A stretch of 64,000 nt of DNA from Alcanivorax sp. DSM 26293 (GCF_900107995.1 NZ_FNUM01000007.1:2501-66500), one strand, 5' to 3'; positions 26,454 through 35,189 are shown, numbered from the stretch's first letter. Program-made: numbers and translations. The notes: a model not told the origin generated them from the sequence alone.

Positions 26454-29400
26454 TGTCAGCGATCTGATCCTGATTGCCGGTTGCTACCTGCTGTTCCTGT
26501 TTGCGGTGGCCTGGATCACCGAGCGTGGCTGGCTGCCGGCTCACTGGGTACGCCACCCGGCGGTGTATGTGCTGTCGCTGGGGGTCTACGCCAGTGCCTG
26601 GGCCGTGTACGGTTCAGTGGGTTATGCCTACCAGTACGGCTACAACTTCCTGTCCTATTTTCTGGGGATTTCCGGGGTCTTTCTGCTCGCCCCGATTTTG
26701 CTGGCACCGATTCTGAGGCTGACCACGACCTACCAGCTCAGCTCCCTGGCGGACCTGTTTGCCTTCCGTTACCGCAGCCGACTGGCTGGCGCCATGACGA
26801 CCCTGATCATGCTGATCGGGGTACTGCCCCTGCTCGCGCTGCAACTGAAGGCGGTCGCAGAATCCATCCAGATCCTCAGTGGCACCGCCGACCCCCGCGA
26901 CCTGGCCGCCGGCTTCTGCCTGATGATGGTGATCTTCGCCATCCTGTTCGGCGCCCGCCATACCACCGCCCGGGAGAAGCACGAAGGGTTGGTGATGGCC
27001 ATTGCCATGGAATCGCTGATCAAACTGCTGGCCTTCGGCGCAGTGGCCTTGCTCGGCCTGTATGGCGTGTTCGATGGGCCCGCCAGCCTCAACGCCTGGC
27101 TGGATGACCACCCGGAAATGCTGGCGCGGCTCTACTACCCCCTGCAGGACGGTACCTGGCATTCCATGATCATGGCGTTCTTTGTCTCCGCCGTGGTGCT
27201 GCCGCACATGTTCTACATGGCCTTTACCGAAAACATGAACCCCCGCGCCCTGATCACCGCCAGTTGGGCGCTGCCGTTGATGTTCCTGCTGATGGCATTG
27301 TGCGTGCCGGTCATCCTGTGGGCCGCAGCTGCCGGCAATGCCCCCACCCCACCGGATTATTACGCCCTGGGTATCGGCATGATTAGCGGTGGCCACGGTG
27401 CGGTGCTCGGCTATATTGCCGGCCTGGCCGGGGCCAGCGGCATGCTGATCGTGGCCACCCTGGCGCTGTCCGGCATGTGCCTGAATCACCTGGTACTGCC
27501 CGCCAGCCCGCTGCAGGGCCAGAACCTGTATCGCAATCTGCTCTGGACCCGGCGCATCCTGATCGCCGCCATTCTGGCCCTGGCGTATCTTTTCTACCGC
27601 TTCACCGGCACCGATCACACCCTGGTGGAACTGGGAGTGCTCACCTTTGTGGCCACCCTGCAATTTGTCCCCGGACTGATTGGCGCCCTGTTCTGGCCCT
27701 CCGGCAACCGCAACGGCCTGTTCGCCGGGCTGCTGGTCGGCTTTATCCTGTGGATCATGTTGCTGCTGGTTCCCATCGCCTACCCGAACTGGCAGTTCCA
27801 GCCACTGATGGAATTGCTGGGCATGCGCTTCCAGAGCGGCGCCAGTCAATGGCACCACGTGGCCATTGCCTCGGTCACCGCCAATGCGCTGATCTATGCC
27901 ATCGTATCCATCGTCACGCCCATGTCCCGATCGGAGAAGAACGCCGCCGAGGCCTGTGCGGTCGACAGCCTGCGCCGCCCCTATCGCTGGGAGCTGGAAG
28001 CAAAGAGCGTGGACGATTTTATTGATGCCATGAGCCAGCCCCTGGGGCCCATCACGGCCACCCGGGAGGTGGAAATGTCCCTGCGGGATCTGCACCTGCC
28101 GCGCACGGAAACCCGCCCCTATGCCCTGCGCCGTCTGCGTGATCAGCTGGAAACCAACCTGTCCGGTCTGCTTGGCCCTTCGGTGTCTCACCAACTGATC
28201 GACGACCACCTGCCTTACCTGCCGGAGGAAGAGCAGCATTCCAGCGAGGATATCCAGTTCATTGAATCCCGCCTGGAGCAATACCGGGATCGTCTGTCCG
28301 GGCTGGCGGCGGAGCTGGACGGCCTGCGCCGCTTCCATCGTCAGACTCTTCTGGAACTGCCCATGGGGGTGATTTCCCTGGGGGCTGACCGGGAAATCAT
28401 CGGCTGGAACCGGGCCATGGAAAGTCTCACCGGCATCACCGCCGAGAACACCATCGGGTCACGACTGGCGGATCTGGATGCACCCTGGGGCGATTTCTTC
28501 ACCCGCTTCAGTCACGACGACAACCCCCACCAGCCCCAACAGGCCCTGGAAGTGGACAATCAGACCCGCTGGCTGAGCCTGCACAAGTCCGAAGTGATGG
28601 GGGCCGGCACTGCCGAACAGGCCGGGGGCCAGGTACTGGTGATCGAGGACATTACCGAACTGCGCCACATGGAGGCCCACCTGGCTCATAACGAACGACT
28701 CGCCTCCATCGGCCGACTGGCGGCCGGCGTGGCCCACGAAATTGGCAACCCGGTTACCGCTATTGCCTGCCTGACCCAGAATCTGGATGAAGACAGCGAC
28801 CCGCAGGAACAACAGGAAGCCTGCGACCAGATCCTTGAGCAGACCCGACGCATCACCCGCATTGTGGAATCCCTGGTGACCTTCAGCCACTCCGGCGGCA
28901 TCAAGCTCAGCGAACAGGTGCCGGTGAACCTTCGCGATACCGTGGACGAAGCCATTTCATTACTGCTGCTGGATCCGGATCATCGCCAGCAGCCGTTCGA
29001 GAACCACTGCCCGGCCAGCCATTGGGTCAAAGGTGATCCGCAGCGGTTGTTGCAGGTGTTTATCAACCTGCTTGGCAATGCCGCCGATGCCAGCGAAAAG
29101 GCACTGCCGGTCACCGTGCATTGTGAGCCCCGTGGGGATTTCCTCGATATTCTGCTGGAAGACCAGGGTCACGGCATCCCGGACAACCTGCGCGACGCCC
29201 TGTTCGAACCCTTCGTCACCAGCAAGCCACCGGGGCGCGGGACAGGCCTTGGGCTGGCGCTTGTGTACAGTATTATTGAAGAGCATCAGGGCAGCATTCG
29301 AGTAGAAAGCCCGCTCAACGATGACGGCGGCACCCGCTTTGTGGTCAGCCTGCCTGTGCACCAGCAACACGCTGCTGACCCCGGGCACCCGGAAACGTAG
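26443..29400 (+). CDS. cbrA: Sensor histidine kinase CbrA with transporter-like input domain
   Basis: Membrane sensor of about 985 residues for carbon/nitrogen balance, partner of CbrB. The N-terminal 500 residues are a solute:sodium-symporter-like (SLC5) domain with about 13 membrane segments. After a linker comes a PAS domain (about 640-740, LPMGVISLGADREIIGWNRA), a HisKA domain with phospho-His at 765 in VAHEIGNPVTAI, and HATPase with NLLGNAADAS, DQGHGIP and GRGTGLGLALV. In Pseudomonas CbrA its SLC5 part moves histidine. ATG 26443 has AAGG 6 nt upstream; ATG 26437 is in frame. cbrB follows after 38 nt. Confidence 0.95.
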   Translation: MVYSVSDLILIAGCYLLFLFAVAWITERGWLPAHWVRHPAVYVLSLGVYASAWAVYGSVGYAYQYGYNFLSYFLGISGVFLLAPILLAPILRLTTTYQLSSLADLFAFRYRSRLAGAMTTLIMLIGVLPLLALQLKAVAESIQILSGTADPRDLAAGFCLMMVIFAILFGARHTTAREKHEGLVMAIAMESLIKLLAFGAVALLGLYGVFDGPASLNAWLDDHPEMLARLYYPLQDGTWHSMIMAFFVSAVVLPHMFYMAFTENMNPRALITASWALPLMFLLMALCVPVILWAAAAGNAPTPPDYYALGIGMISGGHGAVLGYIAGLAGASGMLIVATLALSGMCLNHLVLPASPLQGQNLYRNLLWTRRILIAAILALAYLFYRFTGTDHTLVELGVLTFVATLQFVPGLIGALFWPSGNRNGLFAGLLVGFILWIMLLLVPIAYPNWQFQPLMELLGMRFQSGASQWHHVAIASVTANALIYAIVSIVTPMSRSEKNAAEACAVDSLRRPYRWELEAKSVDDFIDAMSQPLGPITATREVEMSLRDLHLPRTETRPYALRRLRDQLETNLSGLLGPSVSHQLIDDHLPYLPEEEQHSSEDIQFIESRLEQYRDRLSGLAAELDGLRRFHRQTLLELPMGVISLGADREIIGWNRAMESLTGITAENTIGSRLADLDAPWGDFFTRFSHDDNPHQPQQALEVDNQTRWLSLHKSEVMGAGTAEQAGGQVLVIEDITELRHMEAHLAHNERLASIGRLAAGVAHEIGNPVTAIACLTQNLDEDSDPQEQQEACDQILEQTRRITRIVESLVTFSHSGGIKLSEQVPVNLRDTVDEAISLLLLDPDHRQQPFENHCPASHWVKGDPQRLLQVFINLLGNAADASEKALPVTVHCEPRGDFLDILLEDQGHGIPDNLRDALFEPFVTSKPPGRGTGLGLALVYSIIEEHQGSIRVESPLNDDGGTRFVVSLPVHQQHAADPGHPET

Positions 29401-29438
29401 TATCCTGCTCAACCCGACAAGTAAGGACCCAGCGATAC

Positions 29439-30767
29439 ATGAGTCACATCCTGATTGTTGAAGATGAACCGGTGATTCGCGGTGCGCTGCGCAAACTGCT
29501 GGTACGCCACGAACACTCCGTGGCAGAAGCCGACTCCGTGGAGCAGGCCCGGGAGCAGCACCTCAATCAGTTTGATCTCATCATCAGCGACCTGCGCCTG
29601 CCCGGCGAGCCCGGCACCGCCCTGATTGCCAGTGCCGGCGCGACCCCTGTGCTGATCATGACCAGTTATGCCAGCCTGCGCTCCGCGGTAGACGCCATGC
29701 GCCAGGGTGCGGTGGACTATATTCCCAAGCCCTTCGATCACGATGAAATGCTGCTGGCCGTTGAGCGGGTGCTCAAGGAAGGTCGTCTGAATAGAGGCAA
29801 TCGCGCTCTGCGTCGGGATATGGAACGCAGCTACCCGGTGCATAATATGATCGGTACCAGCGATGCCATGCAGGAGCTCAAGCATCGCATCCAGCGGGTA
29901 GGCCCCACCAATACACCGGTGCTGATCATGGGCGAGTCCGGCACCGGCAAGGAACTGACCGCCCGCGCCCTCCATGAGCAAAGCGAACGGGGTGGCGGCC
30001 CGCTGATCTCGGTACAGTGCGCCGCACTGCCAAAAAACTTGCAGCTGACGGAACTGTTCGGCGATGAAGAAAGCGCCGGGCGCATCGAAGAAGCCGATGG
30101 CGGCACCCTGTTTCTCGACGAAGTCGGTGAATTGAACAGCGATGTGCAAAGCCGTCTGCTGACCCTGCTCACCCATCACGAAATACATCGCCAGGGCTCC
30201 CTGTCACCGCGCAAGGTGGACGTGCGCATCCTTGCCAGTAGCCAGCTGGATTTACCCGGCCGGGTTGCTGAGGGCCATTTCCGTCAGGATCTGTACTACC
30301 GGCTCAATGTGATGGAACTGACCCTTCCTCCCCTGCGCGAGCGCCAGGATGACCTGCAAAGCCTGGCCAACGCCCTGCTCGCACGCGGCTGCGAGAAACT
30401 CAATCGCCACGACCTCTACTTTACCGATGCGGCCTGGCAGGCCATGGTCGGGTACAGCTGGCCCGGCAATGTGCGGGAGCTGGAAAACGTGATCGAGCGA
30501 GCCATTATTCTCACTGAAGAAGACGGCATCGGCCCCTCCCAGTTGGGGCTGAACCCCAACCGCACCCCGCAGCGAGTGAGCCGCGCCAGCCTGGATCCCA
30601 GTGAAGACCTGTCCCTGGAGGATTATTTCACCCGCTTTGTCATGGAAAATCAGGACAGCATGACCGAAACCGAGCTGGCCCAGAAACTGGGCATCAGTCG
30701 CAAGAGCCTGTGGGAGCGCCGGCAGCGACTGGGCATTCCCCGCAAAAAAGCCGGTGGTCGCCGCTAA
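29439..30767 (+). CDS. cbrB: NtrC-type response regulator CbrB lacking the GAFTGA loop
   Basis: 442-residue regulator. Receiver (1-120) with acidic pocket VEDEP and phospho-Asp51 in ISDLRLPG; AAA+ domain with Walker A MGESGTGKE, Walker B GGTLFLDEVGE, arginine finger FRQDLYYRLNV and sensor II WPGNVRELEN; Fis-type HTH at the end (ELAQKLGISRKSLWERRQRL). The sigma-54-contact loop is missing: LFG (206-208) is followed by DEESAGRIEEADGG, about nine residues shorter than NtrC-type proteins, with no GAFTGA. By analogy with TyrR, HupR or R. capsulatus NtrC it may act at sigma-70 promoters. Context (cbrX-cbrA upstream, crcZ-pcnB downstream) supports the identity. Confidence 0.92.
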   Translation: MSHILIVEDEPVIRGALRKLLVRHEHSVAEADSVEQAREQHLNQFDLIISDLRLPGEPGTALIASAGATPVLIMTSYASLRSAVDAMRQGAVDYIPKPFDHDEMLLAVERVLKEGRLNRGNRALRRDMERSYPVHNMIGTSDAMQELKHRIQRVGPTNTPVLIMGESGTGKELTARALHEQSERGGGPLISVQCAALPKNLQLTELFGDEESAGRIEEADGGTLFLDEVGELNSDVQSRLLTLLTHHEIHRQGSLSPRKVDVRILASSQLDLPGRVAEGHFRQDLYYRLNVMELTLPPLRERQDDLQSLANALLARGCEKLNRHDLYFTDAAWQAMVGYSWPGNVRELENVIERAIILTEEDGIGPSQLGLNPNRTPQRVSRASLDPSEDLSLEDYFTRFVMENQDSMTETELAQKLGISRKSLWERRQRLGIPRKKAGGRR

Positions 30768-30893
30768 TTAACCGCTTGTCCGGGCCAGAGAACCGGCGAG
30801 ACGGGATTTGCGCCAGGCCATGTAAAAAATATTGCGCCCTGATGCCCACACCCCGTTCTGGATTTCCTGACAAAAGAGCCGCGATGGGCATAA

Positions 30894-30933
30894 GTGTTAC
30901 CGCGCTACACAGGCAGGTAACACCAAGGTTACA
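30894..30933 (+). promoter_or_regulatory. CbrB-type palindrome upstream of crcZ
   Basis: GTGTTACC (30894-30901) and GGTAACAC (30916-30923) form an exact inverted repeat with 14 nt between; a further GGTTACA half-site lies at 30927-30933. TGTTAC/GTAACA half-sites are those described for CbrB at the Pseudomonas crcZ promoter. The AT-rich stretch 30940-30990 after it would hold the promoter. No GG-N10-GC (-24/-12) sequence was found. Confidence 0.65.
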
Positions 30934-30999
30934 AATTTCGTGAAACTATTTACGGTTATTTTAATTATTGATCACAAGTCTTTGTTTTTTAAGGAATTC

Positions 31000-31240
31000 A
31001 CTCTTTGTTGCATTGCCCCGGTGTGACGGGCACTATGAATCCCACGCCAGCTAACAAAAAAAACATCGGCGTACAGGCTCAACAATAACAACAAGAAAGA
31101 AGAAGAATAATTTCACGAGCCAATGCAATGCTGCTGCAACTGATGATTGCAGCGACAAGGCAGAAAACAACACAAACAATAATAACAACAGAATCAGCGC
31201 AAAATATGGGAGTCACAACTTCGGTTGTGGCTCCTTTTTA
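31000..31240 (+). ncRNA. crcZ: CrcZ-like small RNA (Crc/Hfq antagonist)
   Basis: The 570-bp gap between cbrB and pcnB is where crcZ lies in Pseudomonas. It has no coding gene but three A/C-rich clusters of the AANAANAA type bound by Hfq/Crc: about 31055-31064, 31081-31111 and 31164-31190. It ends in a strong intrinsic terminator. The 5' end is a guess (30990-31020). CrcZ sequesters Hfq/Crc and so lifts carbon catabolite repression. The sequence between the clusters does not look like known CrcZ, so identity rests on position, motifs and terminator. Confidence 0.72.
31209..31240 (+). terminator. Intrinsic terminator of crcZ
   Basis: 11-bp stem GGAGTCACAAC / GTTGTGGCTCC (one G-U) with a TTCG tetraloop, followed by TTTTTA. 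Confidence 0.88.
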
Positions 31241-31337
31241 CTTTCTGGGCCACGCCCAAACCGGCCAGTATCTCAATAGACGAGAAAAAGTGCTACTATC
31301 GCCGCTTTATTGCACACCTTGAGGCTAATACTGACGC

Positions 31338-32711
31338 ATGCCCTGCAAGTTCCTGGAACGTATGACTGACTGGTTTAAGAAGGGTTCCCCAAAAAACCGC
31401 AGAACGTTCGAACCGCGAGTCATTCCCCGCGACCAACATCCCATCTCCCGCAAACAGGTGTCTCGCGCTGCACTGGATGTGCTCTATGGCTTGCACAAGG
31501 CCGGCTTTGAAGCCTATCTGGTGGGCGGTTGCCTGCGGGACATTCTCTGCGGTCGCGAGCCCAAGGATTTCGACGTATCCACCAATGCCACGCCGGAACA
31601 GGTGAATCGCCTGTTCAAGCGCAGCCGCATCATCGGTCGTCGTTTCCAGATCGTGCATGTGCGTTTTGGCCGCGAGGTCATCGAGGTCTCCACCTTCCGT
31701 GCCATGAATCGCGAGGACAACCCGGACCGGGACCAGCATCACGCCCACGAGGAAACCGGCCTGGTCTTGCGCGACAACACCTGGGGCAGTATCGAGGAAG
31801 ATGCCCTGCGGCGGGATTTCACCATCAACGCGCTGTACTACAACATCGCCGACTTCACTCTGCATGACTTTGTCGGCAGCCTGGATGATATCGAACAAGA
31901 GGTCATCCACCTGATTGGCGACCCGGAGACCCGCTTCCGGGAAGACCCGGTCCGTATGCTGCGCGCCGCCCGCTTTGCCGCCAAACTGGGCTTTCACATC
32001 GACCCTGCCACCGGCGATCCGATTCCGGAACTGGCCGAGTTACTGCTGCAAGTCCCCGCCGCCCGCCTGTTCGATGAGGTGCTAAAGCTGTTCCTCAGCG
32101 GCCATGCCCGGGAGTCCTACGAGCAACTCCAGCACCTGGGCCTGTTTCGCTTCCTGTTTCCGGAAACCCAGCAAGCGCTGGAGGGTGAAAAAGGGAACAT
32201 CTGGGAGGCCATGCTGCTGGCTGCCATGGACAATACCGACAAACGCCTGGCCGATAACAAGCCGGTCACCCCCGCCTTTATCTATGCAGTACTGCTGTGG
32301 CCGGTGATTCAGCAGCGCATGGGGCACTACCTTTCCAGCGGTCTGCCGCCGGCCCAGGCTCTGCACAAGAGCGCCACCCGTGCCCTCAATCAGCAGATCA
32401 AGCACACCGCCATCCCGCGACGTTTCTCCACAGTGATGCGAGAAATGTGGGAACTGCAGCTGCGTCTGGATAAACGTGCCGGCAAGCGCGCTGATGCCCT
32501 GATGGAACATCCCCGCTTCCGCGCCGCCTATGATTTCCTGTTGCTGCGCGAGCAGGCCGACGAAATCAAGCCGGGACTTGGCGATTGGTGGACCCGCTAC
32601 CAGGAACAGGATGAGCAGGGCCGCCGGCAGATGATCAGCCAGCTGGGCAACCCGTCCGGCGGTGGCAACAAACGACGACGGCGGCGGAAAAAGCCGGCAG
32701 CGGAAGGCTGA
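31338..32711 (+). CDS. pcnB: Poly(A) polymerase I
   Basis: Adds 3' poly(A) tails that mark RNA for decay. 457 residues. Seen: EAYLVGGCLRDILCGREPKDFDVSTNA (nucleotidyltransferase head with catalytic Asp pair, split here as GGCLRD and KDFDVS), the RRDFTINALYY motif, and DPVRMLRAARFAAKLGF. The C-terminal tail is strongly basic (KRRRRRKKP), typical for PAP I. ATG 31338 or 31362 could be the start. The location next to crcZ and folK matches Pseudomonas. Confidence 0.95.
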   Translation: MPCKFLERMTDWFKKGSPKNRRTFEPRVIPRDQHPISRKQVSRAALDVLYGLHKAGFEAYLVGGCLRDILCGREPKDFDVSTNATPEQVNRLFKRSRIIGRRFQIVHVRFGREVIEVSTFRAMNREDNPDRDQHHAHEETGLVLRDNTWGSIEEDALRRDFTINALYYNIADFTLHDFVGSLDDIEQEVIHLIGDPETRFREDPVRMLRAARFAAKLGFHIDPATGDPIPELAELLLQVPAARLFDEVLKLFLSGHARESYEQLQHLGLFRFLFPETQQALEGEKGNIWEAMLLAAMDNTDKRLADNKPVTPAFIYAVLLWPVIQQRMGHYLSSGLPPAQALHKSATRALNQQIKHTAIPRRFSTVMREMWELQLRLDKRAGKRADALMEHPRFRAAYDFLLLREQADEIKPGLGDWWTRYQEQDEQGRRQMISQLGNPSGGGNKRRRRRKKPAAEG

Positions 32712-32719
32712 CAAAACAA

Positions 32720-32792
32720 GGCGAGCGAGGAAGAGCGAGCTTCGAAAGGCAACCCGGTGTTGGTTTTCGAAACTCGCTTCTCGCAACTCCCA
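32720..32792. repeat. Heptad-arm hairpin element F
   Basis: Left arm 32720-32747: GGCGAGC GAGGAAG AGCGAGC TTCGAAA. Right arm 32765-32792, other strand: TGGGAGT TGCGAGA AGCGAGT TTCGAAA. Loop 17 nt. It fills most of the gap between pcnB and folK and uses the same heptad word as element A. Confidence 0.75.
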
Positions 32793-32826
32793 GCCTGCCC
32801 TTTCCTGATCAGAACCGAGAGCCCTT

Positions 32827-33330
32827 ATGCACGCGTTCATTGGCCTTGGCAGCAATCTGGACCACCCCTCGCAGCGGCTGATCTCGGCCCTGCGGGCGCT
32901 GCAACGGCTACCCGGCCTGACCCTGTGTCACCATTCGCGCCTGTATGCCAGCGCTCCTGTGGGCCCCCGGGACCAGCCGGACTACGTCAATGCCGTGGCC
33001 GACATTGACACCCCACTCTCCCCCCACGCCCTACTGCATACCCTGCAGGCCCTGGAACTGGCGGCGGGCCGGCAACGCCTGCGCCATTGGGGCGAACGCA
33101 CCCTGGATCTGGACATCCTGCTGATCGGCGACAGCCACATTGACAGTGACGATCTGCAAGTTCCCCACCCGCAAATGACCCGGCGGGCTTTTGTCCTGGA
33201 ACCGCTCCTGGAAATTTGCCCTCATGCCCTCTTGCCGGATGGCACCGCACTGCGTAGTTTTCTCGGTCAGGTAGCTGAACAACCGATTTCACCGTTGGCA
33301 GAGCTGGATCGCGATGCACTCATCGAATGA
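32827..33330 (+). CDS. folK: Hydroxymethyl-dihydropterin pyrophosphokinase
   Basis: Transfers pyrophosphate from ATP to 6-hydroxymethyl-7,8-dihydropterin in folate synthesis. 167 residues. Signatures: FIGLGSNLDHPSQRL at the start, RHWGERTLDLDILLIGD (HPPK signature with Mg-binding Asp pair), and VPHPQMTRRAFVLEPL. Overlaps the kinase gene downstream by 17 nt. folP, the next enzyme, is at 52 kb. Confidence 0.96.
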   Translation: MHAFIGLGSNLDHPSQRLISALRALQRLPGLTLCHHSRLYASAPVGPRDQPDYVNAVADIDTPLSPHALLHTLQALELAAGRQRLRHWGERTLDLDILLIGDSHIDSDDLQVPHPQMTRRAFVLEPLLEICPHALLPDGTALRSFLGQVAEQPISPLAELDRDALIE

Positions 33331-34015
33331 CAAAACCCTAACCGAACGCATTGAACAACGTCGCCAGGCCCGCACGCTGCCGCGCTTTATCGCGGTAGAG
33401 GGGCCTATTGGTGCCGGCAAGACCAGCCTGGCGAAACGCCTGGCAATGACCTTTGGCTATGACCTGCTGCTGGAACAGGCCAGCGACAATCCCTTCCTCA
33501 CCCGCTTTTATCAAGACCCGGCCCGTTATGCCCTGCAAACCGAGCTGTTCTTCCTGTTTCAGCGTGCCGACCAGTTACGCCAGATCCAGCAGCAGGACCT
33601 GTTCGCCGGGCCCCGTATCGCCGACTTCCTGATCGACAAGAACCGGCTGTTTGCCCGGGTCACTCTGGACGATGATGAATTCGAGCTATACCGCAATGTG
33701 GATGACCACCTCACTCTCGATGCACCACAACCGGATCTGGTGATTTATCTGCAGGCGCCTTCCCAGGTACTGCGCCAGCGCATCGGGCGCCGTGGCAACG
33801 ATTTCGAGCAGGGCATCCAGAGCGATTACCTGGACCGTCTAAGCGATGCCTACACCGAATTCTTCCATTTTTATGACCGCGCACCGCTGCTGATCGTCAA
33901 TGCGGCGGAGATTGATCTGGTCAACCACGATCGCGACTACCAGCAACTGGTGAGCGAGTTGCTGGACATCCGTTCCGGGCGCCACTATTTTAACCCCCGG
34001 CCGCTGGTCGACTGA
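33314..34015 (+). CDS. Deoxynucleoside kinase family protein
   Basis: P-loop kinase of the dCK/dGK family, 233 residues: FIAVEGPIGAGKTSLAKRLA (Walker A), the ERS-like region around FLIDKNRLFARV, and LVIYLQAPSQVLRQRIGRRG (LID/arginine region). Such genes sit between folK and panB in Pseudomonas too. The nucleoside used is not decided. The ATG lies inside folK. The A of its TGA stop is the first base of repeat D. Confidence 0.88.
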   Translation: MHSSNDKTLTERIEQRRQARTLPRFIAVEGPIGAGKTSLAKRLAMTFGYDLLLEQASDNPFLTRFYQDPARYALQTELFFLFQRADQLRQIQQQDLFAGPRIADFLIDKNRLFARVTLDDDEFELYRNVDDHLTLDAPQPDLVIYLQAPSQVLRQRIGRRGNDFEQGIQSDYLDRLSDAYTEFFHFYDRAPLLIVNAAEIDLVNHDRDYQQLVSELLDIRSGRHYFNPRPLVD

Positions 34016-34171
34016 GTTGAAAGTTCAAAGTTGAAAGCTCAAAAGCGCGGAATAGCATGTCGCCTCTCTGATGACGCCCTGCCCGCGACACTTTTGACAG
34101 CCTCGCGGGCACAACCTGTACACAGCTTCAGACTTGACCGCGTTTCAACTTTCAACTTTCACCTTTCAACT
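34015..34171. repeat. Heptad-arm hairpin element D
   Basis: Left arm 34015-34042: AGTTGAA AGTTCAA AGTTGAA AGCTCAA. Right arm 34144-34171, other strand: AGTTGAA AGGTGAA AGTTGAA AGTTGAA; both run inward to GCGG. The core has an inner 9-bp perfect stem TGCCCGCGA (34080-34088) / TCGCGGGCA (34103-34111). It occupies the gap between the deoxynucleoside kinase gene and panB. Confidence 0.85.
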
Positions 34172-34193
34172 GAATTTCCCTGGGAGGTTTCCC

Positions 34194-34982
34194 ATGTCAG
34201 TAACCATCCGCACCCTGCATAAACGCAAACAGGACGGCGAGAAATTTTCCGTACTCACCGCTTACGACGCCTGTTTTTCCCGGCTGATTTCGGAAGCCGG
34301 CGTAGACGCCATTCTGGTGGGGGACTCCCTGGGAAACGTGATACAGGGCCAGAGCAGCACGGTACCGGTGACCCTGGAACAGATGGCCTACCACACGGAA
34401 TGCGTGGCCCGGGGCAATCAGGGCAGCCTGATCATTGCTGATGTGCCCTTCATGGGGGCCGCCACCCTGGAACGTGCGCTGGAAACCGCCACGGCGCTCA
34501 TGCAGGCCGGCGCCAATATGGTCAAGCTGGAAGGCAGCGCCTGGCTGGCGGACAGCATCGAGATCCTCAATCGCAATGGCATCCCGGTCTGCGCCCATCT
34601 GGGCCTGACTCCCCAGGCGGTGAACGCTCTCGGCGGCTACCGGGTCCAGGGCAAGGATGACGCCGGCGCCAGCGAACTGCTGGCAGCGGCCAAAGCACTG
34701 GATGCGGCCGGCGCCGCCATGCTGCTGCTGGAGTGCGTGCCCCGGGAGCTCAGCGCCCGTATTACCCAGGAAGTGAGCGTGCCGGTCATCGGCATCGGCG
34801 CAGCCCCGGAGTGCGACGCTCAGGTGCTGGTGATGCACGACATGCTCGGCATCAGCCCCGGCAAACCGGCCCGCTTCGTGAAGGATTTCATGGCGGAAAC
34901 CGGCGATATTCGTGCCGCCTTCCAGGCCTATGACCAGGCAGTGAAAGACGGCAGCTTTCCTGCCGATGAGCATTGTTTCTAG
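34194..34982 (+). CDS. panB: Ketopantoate hydroxymethyltransferase
   Basis: First committed step of pantothenate synthesis. 262 residues: [30 protein letters not shown] (Mg site), [37 protein letters not shown], and [22 protein letters not shown] (motifs in family order). GGGAGG lies 6 nt before the ATG. Heptad elements D and E flank it on both sides. Confidence 0.97.
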   Translation: MSVTIRTLHKRKQDGEKFSVLTAYDACFSRLISEAGVDAILVGDSLGNVIQGQSSTVPVTLEQMAYHTECVARGNQGSLIIADVPFMGAATLERALETATALMQAGANMVKLEGSAWLADSIEILNRNGIPVCAHLGLTPQAVNALGGYRVQGKDDAGASELLAAAKALDAAGAAMLLLECVPRELSARITQEVSVPVIGIGAAPECDAQVLVMHDMLGISPGKPARFVKDFMAETGDIRAAFQAYDQAVKDGSFPADEHCF

Positions 34983-34989
34983 AAAAACC

Positions 34990-35169
34990 AGCGGCAAGCT
35001 ACAAGCTTCAAGCTACAACGCGGGTCAGGACATCGTAAAACTGCAGCATTTTGGTCCGCGCACAAACGCTTGGGGAAGAATCCCCCGGCAAAAAATCGCG
35101 GGCAGGGAGCCAGTCAGTCAGCACTGGCCTCCCCCGCGCCTTGTAGCTTGAAGCTTGTGGCTTGCAGCT
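34990..35169. repeat. Heptad-arm hairpin element E
   Basis: Left arm 34990-35017: AGCGGCA AGCTACA AGCTTCA AGCTACA. Right arm 35142-35169, other strand: AGCTGCA AGCCACA AGCTTCA AGCTACA; 26 of 28 positions pair, then a GCGGG/CCCGC extension. The 124-nt core contains TCGCGGGCA at 35096-35104 and two smaller hairpins. It separates panB from panC by 207 nt. Confidence 0.85.
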
Positions 35170-35189
35170 TTCTTACCCGAGGATTCCCG

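Noticed and set aside
30768-31000. Sigma-54 promoter for crcZ
   Set aside because: Every TTGC in the region was checked for GG about 12 nt upstream; none fits GG-N10-GC.
31128-31322. 64-codon open frame in the cbrB-pcnB gap
   Set aside because: It runs through the A/C-rich clusters and the terminator hairpin, has no ribosome site and no plausible protein composition; the region fits a small RNA.
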